Below are positions 34,384 to 44,123 of a stretch of 64,000 nt of DNA, piece by piece (positions within the stretch are counted from its first letter, which is position 1; each line of letters opens with the position of its first letter). The stretch spans positions 1,240,001-1,304,000 of the forward strand of contig JBEVVG010000001.1 of NCBI GenBank assembly GCA_040507225.1, written 5' to 3'. The stretch is from Thiodiazotropha sp040507225. GTDB lineage: Bacteria; Pseudomonadota; Gammaproteobacteria; Chromatiales; Chromatiaceae. The position numbers and the translations under genes were made by a program. Under the pieces are notes generated by a model. That model searched no databases. It was not told the DNA's origin and saw only the letters and a program-made list of their open reading frames with translations.

Positions 34384-34742
34384 CTTGATCTGATTCCGAA
34401 CCTCACGCGATCCTGCATCACAATCTCTGTGAAACGATTACCCTGATACCGGCAGCTGATGCTCGTATCTCCATACAGGACACAAGAGCTGTTGGCCGGC
34501 GGTTGTCCTGAAAGAGATTACTCTACGCGAAACCACAGCGCCACGGACAGTGCTAGGGCCTGTTAACACGAATCCGATAGTTCCTGCTGGAGCTGTATTT
34601 ACGCCCAGCAAGGCAGAATGAGTGTAGTGTAGCCCGGCTACATGATCGAATGATAACGCCGCTGGACGTAAATACAGCCCCAGCCCTTCGGGTTGTGTCG
34701 GATCCCGGCTTGTGCGAAAGCGCTCACAGTGCCCTGCAGGTG
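34384..34742. other. Noncoding gap between hrpB and the RpfC-like gene
   Basis: This 359-bp gap carries the upstream region of the minus-strand RpfC-like gene (34384-34553) and a truncated MITE-like copy (34554-34700) close to the hrpB stop. No gene is visible. Confidence 0.5.
34554..34700. mobile_element. MITE-like element, family A, truncated inverted copy
   Basis: Read on the plus strand this starts TAGGGCCTGTTAACACGAAT and matches the reverse complement of the right half of 9411-9705 with only a few differences, including the hairpin arms GCTGTATTTACGCCCAGC and CTGGACGTAAATACAGCCCC and the following AGCCCTTCGGGTTG. The similarity stops about 34700, so the other half is deleted. Confidence 0.75.
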
Positions 34743-37256
34743 TCACCGTTTGCGCGGCTTGGCCCTGCGGGTGGCCTCCGCCTGCAAAGGGTCGTCAGGC
34801 CAGTAGTGTTTGGGATACCGGCCTTTCAGTTCCTTTTTCACCTCGCTGTAGGTGCGCGCCCAGAACCCAGCCAGGTCATGGGTGATCTGAATCGGTCGCT
34901 GGGCCGGGGAGAGCAGATGCAACACCACCCCCACCCGCCCCTGCGCGATCCTGGGTGTCTCTGACAGACCGAACAACTCCTGCAGTCGCACCGCCAGCAC
35001 CGGGGGCTTATCCGGCGCGTAGGCGAGCGCGATTCGGGACCCGCTCGGCACCTGCAGATGGCTGGGGGCGAACTGGTCGAGACGTTGCGACTGGTCCCAG
35101 TTCAAGCGCGCCTGCAGAATCCCCATCAGGTCGAGTTTCTGCAGCTGATCACGGCTTTGCAACCCCTCCAGCCAGGGACCCAGCCACTCCTCCAGGTGCT
35201 GTTCCAGCCAATCATCGGAGAGATCCGGCCAATCGCTCTCGAGACCCTGCTGAGCCAACCAGCAGACACGGTTCTGCCACTGGCGAACCCTCGGATTCCA
35301 GGGCAGTGCGTGCATACCCATGCTGCGAATTCCCTGCAACAGCGCGGCGCGCACCGCTTCGGTATCCCCCTTCGGCAAGGGGGTGCGGGACAGCGACAGG
35401 GCTCCCAGCCGTTGTTCCCGGTAAGCCACGACACGTTGCGCCTGGTCATCCCAGATCACACAGGATTCCTCATGGATTGGCAGATCCGGCAGGCTGCGGA
35501 TCTGCGCCTCGTCCAAAGCGGCTGCCAGACGTATCCAGGACTCCGTCTGACCCGCCTCGAGTTGGGGTACCACCAGGTAAGGCTCACTGCCGAGCGGGTC
35601 ATGCTCTGCAAGCCGGGCCGCCCGCCCCGTCATCAGGCGAAACCGGGCATGCCCGGTACGCTGTGCGATACGGTCCGGAAAGGCCAATGCCAGTAACCCG
35701 CCGATACTCAGGACTTGCGTTTCGGCAAAAGCCGAGGCACCGCCCAGGCGTCGCGCCCAATCCCGGCTGACCCGATCGACCAGGCCACAGGCACTGCTGT
35801 TGAGCCCATCGGCCTTCCCCCGTTCACGCCAGGCGGAGAGCAGCCGCAGGCGCAGGGCGAGATCACACCCCGGCCCGTCTGCTGCAGAACGCGGCAAAAT
35901 GTCCCGCTCACTGAGCAGCGCCGCCAGATCGCAGGCCTGGGCATGTGCCTCCACCGGGGCGCGCAACAGCAGGTGCGCCAGCCGCGGATGCACCGGTAAC
36001 CCGGTCATCCCCCGGCCCATAGGCGTCAAGCGGTGGGCTTCGTCCACTCCACCCAGCTGCCGCAGCAGATCCATCGCCTGACTGAAAGCAGCCTGGGGCG
36101 GTGGATCGAGCCACTGCAGTTGAGCAGGATCGGAAATCCCCCAGGCGCACAACTGCAGCGCCAGGGGCGCCAGGTCCGCTTGCAGAATTTCCGCCGGGTG
36201 ATGCGCCGCCAGGCGGGCATGTTGCGCCTCCCCGGGTAGCCGGTAACACACGCCCGGGCCGAGCCGGCCCGCGCGACCGGCGCGTTGATCGGCCGCCGCG
36301 AGTGATACCGGGACGGTCTCCAGGCGACTCAGACCCAGACCGGGTATGAACCGGGGCTGGCGGGACCAGCCACTGTCGACCACACACTGCACCCCCTCGA
36401 TGGTCAGACTGGTTTCGGCGATCGAGGTGGTCAGCACGATGCGCCGACGTCCCCCCGGATCGGGTTTGATGGCCCGATCCTGCTCGGCTGCAGGCAGGTC
36501 ACCGAAGAGCGGGCAGACCCGGGGGGCCTCGGCAGCACCCATCCATTTTGCCTCGAGCCCGCGCTGCACCGCACGGATCTCCCCCACACCCGGGAGGAAC
36601 ACCAGCAGGTCACCGGATTGCTCCTCCCAGGCCTGGCTGACGGCGCGGATGACCTGATCCGCGATGCGCCGGCGATCTGCATCCCAACCGAGATAATTGA
36701 GGCTGACCGGATATTGTCTGCCCTCGGCCTCGATCAGCGGGGCGTCCCGCAGGAGCGCGCACACCCGTTGTTGATCCAGTGTCGCGGACATGACAAGCAG
36801 ACGCAGGTCCTCACGCAATCCCTGCTGGGCATCCAGGCAGAGTGCCAGCGCCAGATCACTGTGCAGATTTCGTTCGTGGAATTCATCGAAGATGACCAGT
36901 CCGACCCCCTGTAACTCGGGGTCCCGCTGCAGGCGCTGGGTGAGAATGCCTTCGGTGACCACCTCGATGCGGGTCGCGGACGAGGTACGGCGCTCCAGAC
37001 GGATGCTGTAGCCGACCCGTTCACCGAGCGCCTCTCCCAGACAGGATGCCATGTAGCGGGCGGCACTGCGGGCGGCCAGCCGGCGAGGCTCGAGCATCAG
37101 GATCTTGCGCTCCCCCAGCCAGGGCGCGGTCAGCAGTTGCAGGGGGATTTGGGTGGTCTTGCCCGACCCCGGGGGTGCGCTGAGCACGGCGCGACGATGC
37201 TGCTCGAGCGCACTCCGGAGTCTGGGAACGACCTGATTGACCGGTAGTTCGGGCAC
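34743..37256 (-). CDS. hrpB: ATP-dependent DExH helicase HrpB
   Basis: The product is 837 residues. Motif I is SAPPGSGKTTQIPLQLL, motif II is DEFHERN and motif III is SATLD. Motif VI lies around QRAGRAGRLGPGVCYRL. The HrpB-type C-terminal half follows, ending in a basic KPRKR tail. The family is widespread in proteobacteria and its RNA target is not established. Translation starts at a GTG immediately after the stop of the Rad50-like ATPase gene, indicating coupling. Confidence 0.93.
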   Translation of the reverse strand: MPELPVNQVVPRLRSALEQHRRAVLSAPPGSGKTTQIPLQLLTAPWLGERKILMLEPRRLAARSAARYMASCLGEALGERVGYSIRLERRTSSATRIEVVTEGILTQRLQRDPELQGVGLVIFDEFHERNLHSDLALALCLDAQQGLREDLRLLVMSATLDQQRVCALLRDAPLIEAEGRQYPVSLNYLGWDADRRRIADQVIRAVSQAWEEQSGDLLVFLPGVGEIRAVQRGLEAKWMGAAEAPRVCPLFGDLPAAEQDRAIKPDPGGRRRIVLTTSIAETSLTIEGVQCVVDSGWSRQPRFIPGLGLSRLETVPVSLAAADQRAGRAGRLGPGVCYRLPGEAQHARLAAHHPAEILQADLAPLALQLCAWGISDPAQLQWLDPPPQAAFSQAMDLLRQLGGVDEAHRLTPMGRGMTGLPVHPRLAHLLLRAPVEAHAQACDLAALLSERDILPRSAADGPGCDLALRLRLLSAWRERGKADGLNSSACGLVDRVSRDWARRLGGASAFAETQVLSIGGLLALAFPDRIAQRTGHARFRLMTGRAARLAEHDPLGSEPYLVVPQLEAGQTESWIRLAAALDEAQIRSLPDLPIHEESCVIWDDQAQRVVAYREQRLGALSLSRTPLPKGDTEAVRAALLQGIRSMGMHALPWNPRVRQWQNRVCWLAQQGLESDWPDLSDDWLEQHLEEWLGPWLEGLQSRDQLQKLDLMGILQARLNWDQSQRLDQFAPSHLQVPSGSRIALAYAPDKPPVLAVRLQELFGLSETPRIAQGRVGVVLHLLSPAQRPIQITHDLAGFWARTYSEVKKELKGRYPKHYWPDDPLQAEATRRAKPRKR

Positions 37257-39155
37257 TCAGTCCTGCGGCGCCGGCAGGGATTCGAACTCCCGGTCGCAGC
37301 GGATATGCCGGTCGAACTGCAGGTCCTCTGCAAAGTCCTGGGAAACGATCCAGATCTGCGTCAACTCTTCACTCAGCGATGGCAGAACCGCCAGGGCATT
37401 ACGGGTGCGATTTTCATCGAAGAAGGCAAAAGGTTCGTCGAGAAACAGGAATTGACTCCCCTGGATCGCCCGGTCCACCAACTCCTGGGAAAGCGCTAGC
37501 CTCACTGCGAGCATGATCTGACGCTGGGTGCCGCTGGAGATCTCCTCCAGGTCCATGAAGTCCCGCTTCTCGCTGGAGAAGGCGCGCACGCTCAGGTCGT
37601 CCTCGATCTGCAGGTGCTCGTAGCGCTGTTCGGTGAACAGCGGCAAGGTCTTGCCCACCAGTCCCCGCAGCTTGCGGTTGAACTGATGGGAAATCTCCCG
37701 AGTGGTACCCTGAATCAGTTCATCGGCAACCCGGCAGACATCGAGATGATTCTGCAGTTCGGTGATCTTACTCTTCAGCTCGTTCATGATGTCGCGCAGC
37801 TGTCCCGCCTTGTCGAGCCGGCCCTGTTCCACCGCGATATCCTGATCCAGCTGTCCCAGGCGGGTTCGCTGCAGTTCCAGCCGGGTTTCGAGGCCGGCGA
37901 CCTCCTGGGCAACTCCGTCCCGTACCTCGCCGAGGGAGACCTGCCAGTCGAGGATACGCCCTGCGAAACGGCCGCGCGCGGCCCGGTCCACGGCTGGCGG
38001 AGCAGGCTCATCGGGCGGTTCTGCCAAGTTCTCGCCGCTCTCAGCGGACGTCTCGACCGGGGAGACCTCCGCGTCCTCATCGGCGGACGCCTCCCCGGCG
38101 GGGAGATCGTCCAGGCGGTTGATTGCCGAAGACAGGAGTTGCGCCACCTCGTTGTAGCCCAACACCGAGCGGCCCAGTGAGGCGCGCCGCGCCGCGAAGA
38201 TCAGCACCAGTACGGCAAAGCCGCCTGCGGCATACAGCAGGTAGGGCAGCATTCCGGGTTGCCAGGCGGGAAGCGCTGCCAGGCGCTCAGCCAGCTGCAC
38301 CGAAAGATCGTGTTCCGGCAGTTTCGTCAGCAGATACCAGGATGCCCCCGCAGCCAGTGCCAGCAACAGACACAACCACAGCAGAAAGCCGCTGCGTCCC
38401 CGGGAAGCACGGGCCTGATCACGTTTCGGCAATGCGTCCTGATAGGTCATGGAAGCGTTGTCGAGATCATCGATCAGTGCCTGGGTATCCTGCTTGGCCT
38501 GCAGCCACTCGCTGCGCTGGCGCTCCAGATCCGGCATCAACCCGGGATCGATGTCCAGCTCGTCGACCTGTCCCTGCAGATTCGCCAGTTCGGCCTGTCT
38601 CTGTTCGATTCCGCTGAGGGTGTCATCCCGATCCTCCTGGCAGGCGGCGTCGCAGTACTCCAGTGTCACCAGACCTGCCATGGTTTTGACCGCATAGCTG
38701 TGAGGATGCGGGGTGGTGATTTCCCGTTGCGCCAGGTAAAAGGATTCGACGAACTCCTCGTATTCGAAGCCGATCAGTTCATACACCTTGTCGGCGACTG
38801 CCTCGACTCCCCGCACCACCGAATCCGGATCATCGTAACCGGACGGGGCGAGTCGTGCGCTGTGGTTACCCGCATCGTCGAGAAACCGTTCCAGCTGATA
38901 CCGGTTGCCCTGGCTGTCGGAGAAATCCAACTCCGCGGAACAGTGGGTCTCGCCCCAGCGGATCACCTTGGTAAGTTCGTCCAGTCCCAGGGAAAAGGTG
39001 CGTCCAAACAGGGCAAAACAGACGCTTTCACCGATTGAGCTTTTACCCGATTCGTTGGGTCCGGAGATTGCGATCAAGCCTTTGTCGGGCAGATCCTGCA
39101 GTTCCAGGGAGCGGTATTTGAGAACGTTCTGAGCCTTGATCCCGTGAATGATCAT
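37257..39155 (-). CDS. Membrane-anchored Rad50/SbcC-like (YhaN-type) ATPase
   Basis: The product is 632 residues. The N-terminal half-ATPase has Walker A GPNESGKSS (about 32-40) and the Q-loop region SFYLAQREITT. A coiled-coil region is split by two membrane helices (FLLWLCLLLALAAGASWYLL near 260-280 and LPYLLYAAGGFAVLVLIFAA near 303-323). The C-terminal half has the ABC-type signature EEISSGTQRQIMLAVRLALSQ and Walker B QFLFLDEPFAFFD. This is the layout of Bacillus YhaN, whose partner YhaO is an Mre11-like nuclease. No such nuclease gene is adjacent; a 65-residue protein overlaps its start by 4 bp instead. Confidence 0.85.
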   Translation of the reverse strand: MIIHGIKAQNVLKYRSLELQDLPDKGLIAISGPNESGKSSIGESVCFALFGRTFSLGLDELTKVIRWGETHCSAELDFSDSQGNRYQLERFLDDAGNHSARLAPSGYDDPDSVVRGVEAVADKVYELIGFEYEEFVESFYLAQREITTPHPHSYAVKTMAGLVTLEYCDAACQEDRDDTLSGIEQRQAELANLQGQVDELDIDPGLMPDLERQRSEWLQAKQDTQALIDDLDNASMTYQDALPKRDQARASRGRSGFLLWLCLLLALAAGASWYLLTKLPEHDLSVQLAERLAALPAWQPGMLPYLLYAAGGFAVLVLIFAARRASLGRSVLGYNEVAQLLSSAINRLDDLPAGEASADEDAEVSPVETSAESGENLAEPPDEPAPPAVDRAARGRFAGRILDWQVSLGEVRDGVAQEVAGLETRLELQRTRLGQLDQDIAVEQGRLDKAGQLRDIMNELKSKITELQNHLDVCRVADELIQGTTREISHQFNRKLRGLVGKTLPLFTEQRYEHLQIEDDLSVRAFSSEKRDFMDLEEISSGTQRQIMLAVRLALSQELVDRAIQGSQFLFLDEPFAFFDENRTRNALAVLPSLSEELTQIWIVSQDFAEDLQFDRHIRCDREFESLPAPQD

Positions 39156-39349
39156 GTCCAGCCCTCATCTGCCAGAACCTGCAGTTTCGCCAGCACCATC
39201 TGCATGGCCTGATCGAACTGGGCTTCATCGAAGGGCTCGCCCGAGTTTTTGCGGCGTTCCCGCTCGGCCGCGCAGTAGTTGAGGAACTCCTCACTGGAAG
39301 GCCCTTGCGCGGCGTACTCGGCGTGCAAGGCTTGATCGGCTGAAGACAT
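39152..39349 (-). CDS. 65-residue partner protein of the Rad50-like ATPase
   Basis: The product is a small acidic helical protein: ADQALHAEYAAQGPSSEEFLNYCAAERERRKN, then EPFDEAQFDQAMQMVLAKLQVLADEGW. AGGGGAG lies 6 bases before the ATG, so it is well expressed, and its stop overlaps the ATPase start (ATGA). I recognise no family. Because of the tight coupling it is probably a subunit or regulator of the ATPase. Confidence 0.75.
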   Translation of the reverse strand: MSSADQALHAEYAAQGPSSEEFLNYCAAERERRKNSGEPFDEAQFDQAMQMVLAKLQVLADEGWT

Positions 39350-39524
39350 GCGGTTCTCCCCTGTTTTTGCTTTTTACCGCTCCATACCCATGTGTCTCAC
39401 GGGACACCAGCCGGACGCATTGCAGATCTGCTGGAGATCCGCGCAGGCCTGGGGTCTGGCGCAGTGAAACATCCGTCCCAGTATAGGGAGTTATCGCCGT
39501 TTGGTCACCATCGCGAGGCCCGGC

Positions 39525-40085
39525 TCATTGGGATCCGGCCTCCGCCGGGTTCGTCACCAGTCGGGCATAGGAGCCGAGCGCCTGGCGGATTTCCTGGATC
39601 GACGGTGGGGTGGCATACGGCATGGTGTCGAAGGCGCCCCGGCAGCTGAGACGCATCACGTCGGGTTGCTGTTCAGAATCGAGCCACAGGTGGTAACCAC
39701 GAGTCACCATGGTAGCCCCTCCGTCGTCCATGCTGACCCGCATCAACCCTCCCCGCGCGGGTTGCTCGCGCTTTACGATATCCACCATCAAAGCCTGTAC
39801 CCGTGAAATGATGAATTCGTCGGGCTGAATCGTCTGTGGCTCGGAGAGCAGGGTTCTGACTTCGAAATTGCAATGGACCTGATACTGGTCGAAGGCGTGA
39901 CGGACCATCAGTTCGCCATTCTGCAGGAACATCCGGGTGGTCTCCGGAGGAAGCTTGATCGGCTCCAGCAAGCGCACCCGATCCCCCACGGAGGGTGATT
40001 GGAAGGGGTTGCTTTCATCCCACACGGTAGTGGCCGGTTGACTGCAGGCGGTCAACAACAGCAGTCCCATAAACAGGGCTCTCAT
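39525..40085 (-). CDS. Hypothetical lipoprotein
   Basis: The product is 186 residues. The signal peptide ends LLLLTAC (Cys14), a lipobox. The mature part is mainly beta (DRVRLLEPIKLPPETTRMFLQNGELM, YQVHCNFEVRTL, MVTRGYHLWLD, MRLSCRGAFD). Two Cys outside the lipobox (in VHCNFEV and LSCRG) could form a disulfide. The function is unknown. It stands alone upstream of the 65-residue gene. Confidence 0.75.
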   Translation of the reverse strand: MRALFMGLLLLTACSQPATTVWDESNPFQSPSVGDRVRLLEPIKLPPETTRMFLQNGELMVRHAFDQYQVHCNFEVRTLLSEPQTIQPDEFIISRVQALMVDIVKREQPARGGLMRVSMDDGGATMVTRGYHLWLDSEQQPDVMRLSCRGAFDTMPYATPPSIQEIRQALGSYARLVTNPAEAGSQ

Positions 40086-40163
40086 AGGGCTTCTCCAGAT
40101 CGGATTGTTGGTTACTTCACCTGATTATAGGACGCCGACTGCAGGGAAAACCGCGATGTCCCT

Positions 40164-41975
40164 TCAAAGCACCCGGAAATAACAGCTCAGATCAGGCACA
40201 TCGATCTCCCGGGGTTTCAGTTTCAGGGTATCGTTCAAGCTGAACTCGCCGCGAATGCGCACCCGGCTCTCCAGGCCGATGGCCGGTATCAGCACCGTGG
40301 CGCGTTCCCCTTCCCGGGCGACCACCACCCCTTCACCCCGCCAGTCGCTGTGCTGTTGCAGATAGATCAGACACCAGTGGTTGTTCGAGATCCGCTCGGT
40401 TTTGCGATTCGCCGCGCTGCCGATCTCCGATTGACCGATGCGCTCCGAGAGCAGCTGGCTGTCGAGCGGCGCTTCCCCTCTCAGGTAGGCCCGCAACTGC
40501 TGATGGGTCAGCAGATCCGCATAGCGTCTGAGCGGACTCGTGGCGCGACTGTAGCAGGCCAGTCCCAAGCCGGAGTGGGGCTCCGCATCGAGTTTGGTTT
40601 GACTCGGCTTGAACTGCCGCCGATAGGCATACATACCGGCCATGTCCTGTGGCACCAGCGGTTGTTCCGGAGGGGCCTGGGTGGCGAACGGCAGGGGTAT
40701 CCCGTGTTCGATGCCGTATCCGGCAACACCCTCCCCCGCCATCAGCATCAGGTCGGTGACCATCTCCCGGCTTTCCAGCCTTGGCAGCGGCACGACTGTG
40801 ACCTCGCCGTCGACCACCCGGATCTTGACCTCGGGCAGCTGGATACTCGCGGCACCCGCTTTCAGACGACGTTCCCGGTAGATTCGGCTCTTCTCCAGCA
40901 GGGTGTTGAACGGCGCCTCGACCAGCCGCTGATCCGCCTCATCGTAGCTGATACGGGTCACCCGCACCCAGCTCGGCTGGATCTCCACCCCGCTCACCTC
41001 CCCCTCTGGGGTAAGGGTGAAGCCGATCGACAGGGCTGGAGAGCGGTCCTGCAGACCCAGGCCGAGCTGATCGGTGACCTCCGGAGGCAGCATTGGAACG
41101 ACCCGATCCGGAAGGTAGAGATTCGCACCCCGGGCGCGCGCCTCCAGATCCATGGGGCTGTCCGGGGTCACCAGGGCGGCCACATCCGCCACATGCACCC
41201 AGATCCGTTCCCCGTCCAGGCTTACCGCATCGTCCGGATCCTCGCTGCCCTGGTCATCGATGGCAAACGCCTGCATATGGGTCAGATCCTTCCTGGCCTC
41301 GTCCGGCAGAGCCGGGACCGGGTGCCGGGGAATGCTTTCATCTACGCCCAGGCGCCTGGGATAGGGGTTTTCCTGCGCCGGCCAGTAACCGGTATTGATC
41401 AGCAGGCGGTGAGCGGTGACCGGGTTCTCGGTCAGTCCCAGGGCCTGCAGTATCCGGCTGCCTTCGCGTCGCTCCAAGGCCAGGGCTTCGACTTCGCCAA
41501 GCGGTTTGCGATCCTCTTCGAGGATCGCGCCCTCCCTGACCCGTTGCAGAAACCCCTCCCAGGCCTCTGCCTCCCGGGCCTTGCGGGTGCGGGTCTCGAT
41601 CTCTTCCCGCACCGCGCTCTGATCTCTCGGCAGGATCCGCTCCGGTTCCCCTTCGAAATAGATGCCCTCCGCCACGATCTGCCAGGCGGCCCAGGCCGTG
41701 GCTGGGTTGTAGTCCCCGAACAACAGTTCACTGAGTTCCTGCAGATTGGTCTGCTCACCCTCGAGCAGCTCCCAGTTCTCTTCCAGGGCCTCAGCCTGCG
41801 CATCCGGCAGGTCCAGATCCCGTACCGGTCCGGGGTGTAGCAACTGGATATCCTTGTCCCGCACCCGTTTGCTTTTTCCACCCTCCAATTCGATGGCGAT
41901 CTTGTCGCTGATCTCTACCACTCGGGCCGGACGAATTTTGTACAGCACCAGTGCATCGGGTTTCAATTGATACAT
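40164..41975 (-). CDS. RNB-domain exoribonuclease (RNase II/R family)
   Basis: The product is 603 residues. A short N-terminal region (1-200) is followed by the RNB catalytic domain with AFAIDDQGSEDPDDAVSL, whose Asp cluster binds Mg2+, then VHVADVAALV, NLYLPDRVVPMLP and YSRATSPLRRYADLLTHQQLRAYL. It ends in an S1-like beta region. It is shorter than E. coli RNase II (644) and much shorter than RNase R. It degrades RNA 3' to 5'. It is divergently arranged with ygfZ. Confidence 0.9.
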   Translation of the reverse strand: MYQLKPDALVLYKIRPARVVEISDKIAIELEGGKSKRVRDKDIQLLHPGPVRDLDLPDAQAEALEENWELLEGEQTNLQELSELLFGDYNPATAWAAWQIVAEGIYFEGEPERILPRDQSAVREEIETRTRKAREAEAWEGFLQRVREGAILEEDRKPLGEVEALALERREGSRILQALGLTENPVTAHRLLINTGYWPAQENPYPRRLGVDESIPRHPVPALPDEARKDLTHMQAFAIDDQGSEDPDDAVSLDGERIWVHVADVAALVTPDSPMDLEARARGANLYLPDRVVPMLPPEVTDQLGLGLQDRSPALSIGFTLTPEGEVSGVEIQPSWVRVTRISYDEADQRLVEAPFNTLLEKSRIYRERRLKAGAASIQLPEVKIRVVDGEVTVVPLPRLESREMVTDLMLMAGEGVAGYGIEHGIPLPFATQAPPEQPLVPQDMAGMYAYRRQFKPSQTKLDAEPHSGLGLACYSRATSPLRRYADLLTHQQLRAYLRGEAPLDSQLLSERIGQSEIGSAANRKTERISNNHWCLIYLQQHSDWRGEGVVVAREGERATVLIPAIGLESRVRIRGEFSLNDTLKLKPREIDVPDLSCYFRVL

Positions 41976-42145
41976 ACTCAGAATCCAAATATCGGCTCAA
42001 AGCCCCAGTTAACCTGCCTGTGTCGCGCGCGTAACAGGGCACGATTCGCTTGCCCGGAAACCCGACCATCCAGGGAGTTTCGTCCTCTGCGGGATCGGGT
42101 ATGATACGCATTGTTTCAGCTCAAACCCAGGAGACCGTTCCTGTC

Positions 42146-43141
42146 ATGAACCAAGAATGGACTGATTTCCTCGCCAGCCGACCCGCAGCCGGTATGTCCG
42201 CGGACGAAATGAACTGTGTTCTAAATGATCTGACCCACTACGGCCTGATCCGGGTCTCCGGTTCGGATGCCGAAACCTTTCTCCAGGGTCAGCTCACCAA
42301 CGACGTACGCCTGGTCACCGAGGCGCACAGCAACCTGGCTGGCTGGTGTAACGCCAAGGGCCGGATGATCGCCAATTTTCGCTGTTTCAAAAGAGACGGC
42401 GACTACTATCTGCAGACCCCGCTGGAACACGTCGAACTGGTGCTGAAGCGCCTCGGCATGTACGTGCTGCGCGCTCAGGTCAGCCTCAGCGATGCGAGTG
42501 ACGAACTTATCCGGATCGGCCTCAGCGGGGCCTGTTCCGAGGTCCTGCTGGGTACCGCTTGCGAAAGCCTGCCAGAGGCGACCAACGGGGTGCAGCACAG
42601 CGGCGCACTGACCCTGATACGTCTGCCGGGCAGCGGCCCACGCTTCGAAATCGTCGGCCCCCTCGATGACGTCCGGGCCCTGTGGCAGAAATCCGAGGGA
42701 GAGGCTCGGGTGGCGAGCCAGGACGCCTGGGCCCTGCAGGAGATTCGCGCGGGCGTGCCCACGGTCTTCGAACAGACCCGGGAGGCCTTTGTGCCGCAGA
42801 TGATGAACATGCAGCTGGTCGACGGGGTGAGCTTCACCAAGGGCTGCTACACCGGTCAGGAGGTGGTGGCCCGCATGCAGTACCTGGGCACCCTGAAACG
42901 GCGCATGTATCTCGCGCATGTGGAATCTGCAAACCTGCCGAAACCCGGCGATGAACTCTACGCCCGTGAGAGCACCTCAGGCCAGGGAGCCGGAAAAGTG
43001 GTGGATGCCCGGTCCAGCGGTGACGGTTGTGACCTGTTGGCAGTGATCGAGGTGGCGAGTGCTGAGAGCGGTGATGTACTGCTCGGTGACAGCGGCCCGG
43101 CACTGCAGATTCAATCGCTGCCCTACGCCTTTCCGGAATAG
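42146..43141 (+). CDS. ygfZ: tRNA-modifying / Fe-S cluster factor YgfZ
   Basis: The product is 331 residues, a folate-binding GcvT-like protein needed for some iron-sulfur enzymes such as MiaB. The diagnostic loop FTKGCYTGQEVVARMQYLG is present with its essential Cys. The N-terminus YGLIRVSGSDAETFLQGQLTND is typical. The start at 42146 fits family length; the frame extends back to 42050. AGGAG lies 12 bases upstream, a little far. Confidence 0.92.
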   Translation: MNQEWTDFLASRPAAGMSADEMNCVLNDLTHYGLIRVSGSDAETFLQGQLTNDVRLVTEAHSNLAGWCNAKGRMIANFRCFKRDGDYYLQTPLEHVELVLKRLGMYVLRAQVSLSDASDELIRIGLSGACSEVLLGTACESLPEATNGVQHSGALTLIRLPGSGPRFEIVGPLDDVRALWQKSEGEARVASQDAWALQEIRAGVPTVFEQTREAFVPQMMNMQLVDGVSFTKGCYTGQEVVARMQYLGTLKRRMYLAHVESANLPKPGDELYARESTSGQGAGKVVDARSSGDGCDLLAVIEVASAESGDVLLGDSGPALQIQSLPYAFPE

Positions 43142-43255
43142 CCGGATCGCACATTTTCTGATGCAGAAAAGCCCGACCCGGCCGATACGAGTGTACCCAA
43201 CCAGAAGTTTCGCATCGGCCGAGACCCCTCGGCGGATTCAGGGACAAGAGCAATA

Positions 43256-44092
43256 ATGATCGACGAAAACCAATTTCTCGCTGAACTCAACCAGGCCATA
43301 GACAGCAACAAACTGACCCTGCCGACGCTCCCGGAAGTGGCGCTCCGGGTACGCGATGCGGTTGAAAGAGAGAACAGTTCTGCCAACCAGATCGCGGAGA
43401 TCATCGCCTCCGACGCCGCACTTTCCGCACGACTTCTGCAGGTCGCCAACAGCCCTCTCTACCGGGGCCGGGTACACATCGACAACCTGCAGATGGCAGT
43501 AGCCCGTCTGGGCATCCGCCTGGTGCGCAGCCTGGTGGTGAGCCTGATCATGCAGCAGATTTTTCAGGCCACCAATGACACCCTCGACAGCAAGTTCCGG
43601 CAGATCTGGGAGGAAAGTGTGCAGGTGGCTGCGATCAGCCGGGTCCTGGCCAACAACCTGCCGCACCTGGACAAGGAGCAGGCGATGCTGGCCGGGCTGA
43701 TCCACAACATCGGCGCGCTGCCGGTTCTCGCGATGGCGGAGAATTACGACGAATTGCTGGAGAATCCGGTGGAACTCGACCGGGTGATCGACGTCATCAG
43801 CCCACAAATCGGACAACGCATTCTGCACCTCTGGGATTTCCCAGAAAGCCTGATCAAGGTACCGGCGAATTTTCTCAATCTGCACTATGACAGCGATGGA
43901 GACGGGGACTATGTGGATGTAGTGCTGGTCGCCCGCCTGGAAGCGCAGATGAATACCGAGCATGGGATCGACGCCTCGGAATGGGCGCAGATTCCCTCCT
44001 TCGCCAAGGTGGGGCTGGAGCCTGAAATCAATTTCATCGAGATCGACGGTGTGGCCGATGACGTCCAGAATATCGAGGTGATGTTCCTGTGA
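43256..44092 (+). CDS. HDOD-domain signalling protein
   Basis: The product is 278 residues. The HDOD domain (about 15-215) begins LPTLPEVALRVRDAVE, has the helical SDAALSARLLQVANSPLYRG and GLIHNIGALPVL, and lacks the catalytic HD pair, as HDOD proteins do. It is a phosphohydrolase-like scaffold used in regulation. The C-terminal part is acidic. It ends 31 bp before an ABC exporter gene. Confidence 0.88.
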   Translation: MIDENQFLAELNQAIDSNKLTLPTLPEVALRVRDAVERENSSANQIAEIIASDAALSARLLQVANSPLYRGRVHIDNLQMAVARLGIRLVRSLVVSLIMQQIFQATNDTLDSKFRQIWEESVQVAAISRVLANNLPHLDKEQAMLAGLIHNIGALPVLAMAENYDELLENPVELDRVIDVISPQIGQRILHLWDFPESLIKVPANFLNLHYDSDGDGDYVDVVLVARLEAQMNTEHGIDASEWAQIPSFAKVGLEPEINFIEIDGVADDVQNIEVMFL

Positions 44093-44123
44093 GGATATCT
44101 CTGCGAGCCTGCGGTCCGGGCTT

